Source of the DNA: Bacillota bacterium
GTDB lineage: Bacteria; Bacillota; Dethiobacteria; SKNC01
Length of the DNA: 59,963 bases
NCBI GenBank assembly: GCA_007120745.1
Contig: SKNC01000091.1
Location: 1 to 59,963, forward strand
Reading direction: 5' to 3'
Numbering within the stretch: position 1 is the stretch's first letter; each line of letters begins with the position of its first letter. Both the position numbers and the translations under genes were made by a program. Under the pieces are notes generated by a model. The model searched no databases. It was not told where the DNA came from and saw only the letters and a program-made list of their open reading frames with translations. Shown piece by piece: positions 56,053-59,963 of the stretch.

Positions 56053-57393
56053 ATGGGTCAGCTTTTTGGAACAGATGGAATCAGGGGCGTAGCCAATAGA
56101 GACCTTACCGCCGAACTGGTTTATAAAATAACCAGGGCCGGAACCTATCTTATAACCCGGGGAGAAGAGCAGCCTTTCATGGTGGTAGGAAAAGATACCA
56201 GAATTTCCGGAGACATGCTGGAAGGTTCCATTATATCGGGCATAACCTCTCTGGGGGTTAATGTTTATACGGTGGGCATTATGTCAACACCCGGCGTCGC
56301 TTACCTCATTAAAAACTTGGGAGCCCGGGGGGGCGTGATGATTTCTGCCTCTCATAATCCGTTGGAGGACAACGGGATAAAATTTTTTAATGCAGAAGGC
56401 TTTAAACTCAGCGATGACCAGGAAAAAAAAATAGAAGAGCTTTATTACTCCGAAGTGGATGACCTTCCCCGTCCTGTGGGTACAGAGGTGGGACGGGTCT
56501 ACCCGCTGCAGGATTCTGAACGTCGATATGTGGATTACTTGAAACAGGTGAGTCCGGTTGATTTGACAGGCTATAAAATAGTTCTGGACTGTGCCAACGG
56601 TGCAGTTTATAGTACAGCTCCCCTGCTTTTCAAGGAGCTGGGGGCAGAAGTGGTGGTGCTAAACGACTGCGCAGATGGAAAAGACATCAACGCAAACTGC
56701 GGTTCCACTCATCCTGAGGTGGTGGCAGAGGCAGTGAAGAGCAGCGGAGCCGATGCAGGGTTCTCCTTTGATGGAGACGGCGACCGTTTGATAGCTGTGG
56801 ATGATCAGGGAAATGTGGTTGATGGTGATTTTATTTTGGCCATCTGTGGAAAGCATTTAAAGGAAAAAGGCCAGCTGAAAAAGAATACTATTGTTACCAC
56901 GGTCATGAGCAACCTGGGACTGGACCTGGCAGCCCGGGAACAAGGCTTTGAACTGATTAAGACGAAAGTGGGGGACCGGTATGTTTTGGAAACCATGCTT
57001 TCAGGGGAATATAACTTTGGAGGAGAGCAGTCCGGACATGTTATTTTCTTAGATTATAATACCACCGGAGACGGCATCCTGTCTGCCCTGCAGCTGACCC
57101 GGGTCCTGGTTGAGCAAAATAAACCCCTGTCTCAGCTGAAGGGAATGATGATGAAGCTTCCCCAGGTCTTAAAAAATGCCAGGGTCAAAAAAATAGGTTA
57201 TTTTCCCGATAACCCGCGTATTAATGAGGCTGTTTTGGCGGCTGAAAAAAAGTTGGGAAGCGCCGGCAGGGTATTGGTGCGGCCCTCGGGAACAGAACCC
57301 CTGGTCAGAGTAATGCTGGAGGGTCAAAATGAAGAGGTACTGCATATAATGGCAGAAGAGATAGTAAACGTGATTAAAGAAGAACTGTCTTAA
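56053..57393 (+). CDS. glmM: phosphoglucosamine mutase
   Basis: GlmM converts glucosamine-6-phosphate to glucosamine-1-phosphate on the way to UDP-GlcNAc. The 446-residue protein has FGTDGIRGVAN, the catalytic phosphoserine S100 in ISASHNP, the metal loop DGDGDR and the sugar loop GGEQSGH, followed by the C-terminal RPSGTEPLVRVM phosphate-binding motif. GGAGG precedes the ATG. In the cdaA-cdaR-glmM group GlmM can bind and inhibit CdaA (known in other Firmicutes). Confidence 0.97.
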   Translation: MGQLFGTDGIRGVANRDLTAELVYKITRAGTYLITRGEEQPFMVVGKDTRISGDMLEGSIISGITSLGVNVYTVGIMSTPGVAYLIKNLGARGGVMISASHNPLEDNGIKFFNAEGFKLSDDQEKKIEELYYSEVDDLPRPVGTEVGRVYPLQDSERRYVDYLKQVSPVDLTGYKIVLDCANGAVYSTAPLLFKELGAEVVVLNDCADGKDINANCGSTHPEVVAEAVKSSGADAGFSFDGDGDRLIAVDDQGNVVDGDFILAICGKHLKEKGQLKKNTIVTTVMSNLGLDLAAREQGFELIKTKVGDRYVLETMLSGEYNFGGEQSGHVIFLDYNTTGDGILSALQLTRVLVEQNKPLSQLKGMMMKLPQVLKNARVKKIGYFPDNPRINEAVLAAEKKLGSAGRVLVRPSGTEPLVRVMLEGQNEEVLHIMAEEIVNVIKEELS

Positions 57394-57534
57394 TCATGGG
57401 TGCTTTGTTGTAAAGAACTTCAGAAGAAAGGGGTGAACTGTAAAGAACCAGCGGTAAGGATTTATAGTATGTGGTGTTTTATTTAGCAGGACTATTCATA
57501 ATATCTTTTTATGAAAAATCCGGATTAAATCAAT

Positions 57535-57680
57535 TTATATTATTAAAGCGCCAGAACATGTCTGAAGCATGTTGACGAGGAGGAGGTTTATCGAGTTTTT
57601 CGGCGGGTGCCTCCCGGTCTGCCACGACCGTTAAAAATTCTTTAAAACTGGGGAGTGATCCCCAGGACAAAGGGAATTGG
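57535..57680 (+). ncRNA. glmS ribozyme: glmS ribozyme (glucosamine-6-phosphate activated self-cleaving riboswitch)
   Basis: The leader of glmS contains the conserved ribozyme core: AAAGCGCCAGAAC, then GTTGACGAGGAGGAGG, TTATCGAG and TTTTTCGGCGGGTGCCTCCCGG. Cleavage is expected between A57547 and G57548. Helices can be traced: P2 (AACATG/CATGTT), P2.1 (GGAGG/CCTCC), P3 (CGGTC/GACCG), P4 (AATTC/GGAATT region) and P4.1 (CTGGGGA/TCCCCAG). In Bacillus, GlcN-6-P binding triggers cleavage and RNase J decay of the glmS mRNA. It lies in the 424-base gap between glmM and glmS. The 57394-57534 stretch upstream holds no gene or convincing promoter. Confidence 0.95.
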
Positions 57681-57686
57681 GTGGAT

Positions 57687-57754
57687 AATCCGGAAAAGGG
57701 TTGAACCCGTTTTACATCTATGTAAACCGGGCGACCTGATTTGCGGATTTTCTT
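57687..57754 (+). other. second stem-loop between the ribozyme and glmS
   Basis: CCCGTTTTACAT (57706-57717) pairs with ATGTAAACCGGG (57720-57731) with one mismatch, and AATCCG (57687-57692) pairs with CGGATT (57744-57749) around it. A T-rich run (TTCTTTTT) follows. It lies beyond the ribozyme core and before the glmS ribosome binding site, so it could be an attenuator or an mRNA-stability element. Confidence 0.5.
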
Positions 57755-57817
57755 TTTGCAGTCATTTATAACTATAAGCTTCAAATTTCTATAAATATAA
57801 ATGGGGGTAATCAAAAG

Positions 57818-59650
57818 ATGTGTGGAATCGTTGGATACATTGGAACTCAACAGGCCTGTCCTATATTGATCGAAGGTTTAAAAAAATTGGAATACCGCGG
57901 ATATGATTCTGCAGGAGTTGCCCTCCTGAACGGGGGGTATATAGACATAATAAAAACAGTGGGGAGGCTTTATGACCTGGAACAAAAACTAGATGGGGTT
58001 TCACCTGAGGGCAGCATGGGAATCGGGCATACCCGTTGGGCTACCCACGGACGCCCCTCGGACGTTAATTCTCATCCCCACAAAGCCTGCGATAGTGATT
58101 TTGTGGTGGTGCACAATGGAATCGTGGAAAACTACCTGGAGTTAAAGGGTTGGCTCACTGCCCGGGGGCACGTTTTTTGCTCCGAAACAGATACAGAGGT
58201 GTTAGCCCATCTGGTAGAAAACTATTACCAGGGTGACCTGCTGGAGGCTGTACGGAAAGCGGTTTCTAAAGTGGAAGGTTCGTATGCCATGGCAGTAATG
58301 TCCGACCGGGAAAAAGATAAAATTGTATGCGTAAGGAAGGAAAGTCCCCTGGTCATCGGACTGGGGAACGGAGAGCAGTTTATCGCCTCGGATATTCCGG
58401 CAATTCTCAATCATACCCGGGAAACCTATATTATGGATGACGGAGAAATTGCCGTGGTTCAAATTGATGATGTTTCAATTTACAATGGAAGCGGAAGTAA
58501 AGTAAATAAACAGGTATTCAAAGTGAACTGGGATCAGCAGGCGGCGGAAAAGGGAGGTTTTGAGCACTTTATGCTCAAGGAAATCTATGAACAGCCTCCA
58601 GCCATCAAAGATACTTTGAAGGATCGTCTGAACGTTCTCGATTACAAAGTAGAACTTAAGGAACTCAGCCTGGAGAACCAGTACCTGAAAAACCTCAATA
58701 AAATATTCATTGTAGCCTGCGGCACCGCGTATCATGCAGGGCTCATCGGAAAACATGTGATAGAAAAGATGACCCGCATACCCGTCGAGGTGGAGCTGGC
58801 TTCCGAATACCGGTACCGGGACCCTATCATTGACCCGGAAAAAAATTTAGTGATGGTAATCAGCCAGTCTGGAGAAACGGCAGATACCCTGGCAGCCATG
58901 AAACTTTCTAAAGGAATGGGGGCCAAAGTGCTGGCGGTGACCAATGTAGTGGGAAGTTCCGTATCCCGGGAGGCAGACTCTGTTATTTATACCTGGGCAG
59001 GCCCAGAGATTGCCGTGGCTTCCACAAAAGCTTATATAACCCAGTTGGTAGCCATGTATCTTTGGGGATTGCACATAGCTCAGTTAAAAGAAACCCTCTC
59101 CCGGGATCAGGTTACAAAAATCATAGATGGTTTGAGACGCATTCCCAGTCAGGTTCAGGCCATCCTGGAGCAGGCACCAAAGGTTGAAAACATCGCTGAA
59201 ACTGTCCATCAAAAGGAAGATCTTTTCTTCATAGGAAGGGGCCTGGACTACGCCGTAGCCCAGGAGGGTTCACTGAAGTTGAAGGAAATATCCTATATCC
59301 ATGCGGAAGCCTATGCAGCGGGGGAACTAAAGCACGGCACCCTGGCCCTGGTTACCGAGGATACACCGGTAATGGCAGTAATAACTCAAAAAGATATATA
59401 TGAAAAGACCCTGAGCAACATTAAAGAAGTCAAGGCCCGGGATGCGTATGTAATTGCGGTAACCGTTAAAAGCAATCAATCCATAGAAAGTGAAGTGGAC
59501 GAAGTGTTTTACGTCCCTGAAAATGAAAATATCCTGATGCCCCTTTTGACCGTTGTACCCCTTCAGCTTTTGGCTTACTACGCCGCTCTAATGAGGGGCT
59601 GTGACGTCGATAAGCCCAGAAATTTGGCCAAAAGCGTTACTGTGGAATAA
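57818..59650 (+). CDS. glmS: glutamine--fructose-6-phosphate aminotransferase (isomerizing)
   Basis: GlmS makes glucosamine-6-phosphate from fructose-6-phosphate and glutamine, the first step to UDP-GlcNAc for peptidoglycan. The 610-residue protein has the N-terminal glutaminase domain with nucleophile Cys2 (MCGIVGYIG), GIGHTRWATHG and HNGIVENY, then two SIS domains (VACGTAYHAG, MVISQSGETADT, ASTKAY) and the C-terminal DVDKPRNLAKSVTVE end. GGGGGT precedes the ATG by 9 bases. Expression is controlled by the upstream ribozyme. Confidence 0.98.
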   Translation: MCGIVGYIGTQQACPILIEGLKKLEYRGYDSAGVALLNGGYIDIIKTVGRLYDLEQKLDGVSPEGSMGIGHTRWATHGRPSDVNSHPHKACDSDFVVVHNGIVENYLELKGWLTARGHVFCSETDTEVLAHLVENYYQGDLLEAVRKAVSKVEGSYAMAVMSDREKDKIVCVRKESPLVIGLGNGEQFIASDIPAILNHTRETYIMDDGEIAVVQIDDVSIYNGSGSKVNKQVFKVNWDQQAAEKGGFEHFMLKEIYEQPPAIKDTLKDRLNVLDYKVELKELSLENQYLKNLNKIFIVACGTAYHAGLIGKHVIEKMTRIPVEVELASEYRYRDPIIDPEKNLVMVISQSGETADTLAAMKLSKGMGAKVLAVTNVVGSSVSREADSVIYTWAGPEIAVASTKAYITQLVAMYLWGLHIAQLKETLSRDQVTKIIDGLRRIPSQVQAILEQAPKVENIAETVHQKEDLFFIGRGLDYAVAQEGSLKLKEISYIHAEAYAAGELKHGTLALVTEDTPVMAVITQKDIYEKTLSNIKEVKARDAYVIAVTVKSNQSIESEVDEVFYVPENENILMPLLTVVPLQLLAYYAALMRGCDVDKPRNLAKSVTVE

Positions 59651-59820
59651 GTTAGTCTGCCTTGAAAACCTAATAATTATTATGTGGAGGTCTATAGATA
59701 CCAAATTTAATAATATTACATTTCAAAATGGGGAGATTATAAAGAAACTAGATAAAATTAAATAAAAAAATAGCTATAATTGATCCGATTACTGGTCACA
59801 TTTAGATCGAAAATGTGACA

Positions 59821-59850
59821 TTGTAAAAATAGTTAGGAAAGGGGTATAAT
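59821..59850 (+). promoter_or_regulatory. promoter of the HicB-like gene
   Basis: TTGTAA (59821-59826) and TATAAT (59845-59850) are 18 bases apart, and a perfect GGAGGTGAT ribosome binding site follows. The rest of the 220-base gap after glmS is AT-rich and shows only a 27-codon ORF at 59682-59765 without family resemblance. Confidence 0.55.
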
Positions 59851-59870
59851 TAAATTTGGAGGTGATTGGT

Positions 59871-59963
59871 GTGAGAAGCTATCCCGTAATTATTGAACAG
59901 GATGAGACCGGCTACGTTGTATCTTGCCCTGTTTTTAAAGGATGTTATTCTCAAGGGGATACA
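59871..59963 (+). CDS. HicB-like antitoxin-family protein (partial, cut by the window end)
   Basis: The 31 visible residues, starting at GTG 59871 about 4 bases after GGAGGTGAT, read MRSYPVIIEQDETGYVVSCP and end GCYSQGDT. This matches the start of HicB-family proteins (a partial RNase H fold with PxxxGCxSQGDT). HicB usually neutralises the mRNA interferase HicA. No hicA is seen in the 220 bases upstream; it could follow downstream or be absent. The gene continues past the window. Confidence 0.8.
   Translation, partial: MRSYPVIIEQDETGYVVSCPVFKGCYSQGDT

Noticed and set aside
57530-57850. 106-residue minus-strand ORF between glmM and glmS
   Set aside because: It lies over the glmS ribozyme on the opposite strand and its sequence resembles no family; the RNA explains the conservation.
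59682-59765. 27-codon ORF between glmS and the HicB-like gene as a possible hicA remnant
   Set aside because: Sequence shows no HicA features and no clear ribosome binding site.
1-59963. CRISPR arrays, tRNA/rRNA genes, insertion sequences, prophage genes
   Set aside because: I looked for regularly spaced repeats, cloverleaf-type sequences, transposase and phage genes and saw none.

Overview
This window is a contiguous piece of a Gram-positive, Firmicutes-type chromosome, most likely from an anaerobic member of the class Clostridia or a sister lineage. The evidence is strong AGGAGG-type ribosome binding sites with frequent GTG/TTG starts, a cdaA-cdaR-glmM-glmS locus with a glmS ribozyme, zinc (C+) forms of S14, S4 and L36, and sporulation-type genes (a SpoIVFA/SpoIVFB-like pair and CwlD). 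I cannot name a genus. No tRNA, rRNA, CRISPR array, insertion sequence or prophage is visible. Nearly everything is on the + strand; the one exception is a chromate-transporter pair on the - strand.

Layout. (1) 0.1-2.2 kb: an ApbE flavinyl transferase, a membrane-anchored NusG-domain-II protein and a Gx-type membrane protein, perhaps a small extracytoplasmic flavin/redox module. (2) 2.2-11.0 kb: maf, radC and the rod-shape cluster mreBCD-pbp2-rodA, followed by a degenerate M23 protein and an M50 protease resembling SpoIVFA/SpoIVFB. (3) 11.3-15.6 kb: a paired radical SAM protein and DUF2344 protein, then RNase G carrying an extra C-terminal TRAM-like domain. (4) 15.6-23.5 kb: rpoB and rpoC behind their own tandem promoters; the usual upstream rplKAJL genes are not there. 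(5) 23.5-28.1 kb: L7Ae-like protein, rpsL, rpsG, fusA, tuf. (6) 28.3-43.1 kb: the S10-spc-alpha ribosomal protein superoperon from rpsJ to rplQ in canonical order, but with no adk between secY and map and with a KOW-domain protein before infA. (7) 43.1-47.6 kb: ecfA1-ecfA2-ecfT, truA, rplM, rpsI, closed by a strong terminator. (8) 47.7-54.1 kb: the chromate transporter pair, cwlD, an AmmeMemoRadiSam gene pair and a sodium:alanine-type symporter. (9) 54.3-59.7 kb: cdaA-cdaR-glmM, a glmS ribozyme and glmS. (10) The window ends inside a small HicB-like gene.

Two themes dominate: gene expression (RNA polymerase, ribosome, translation factors, SecY, RNase G, TruA) and the cell envelope (MreBCD/PBP2/RodA elongasome, GlcN-6-P synthesis by GlmS/GlmM, c-di-AMP synthesis by CdaA/CdaR, CwlD). 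The best candidate for an undescribed system is the MEMO-AMMECR1 fusion with its radical SAM partner, which is widely conserved and, to my knowledge, of unknown function. Also notable are an HDxxH variant of the M50 active site, a roughly 130-residue acidic tail on RpoB, the rng|rpoB junction, the missing adk, an atypical signature motif in EcfA2, and a family of intergenic repeats with the core GGGACGGTTCT.
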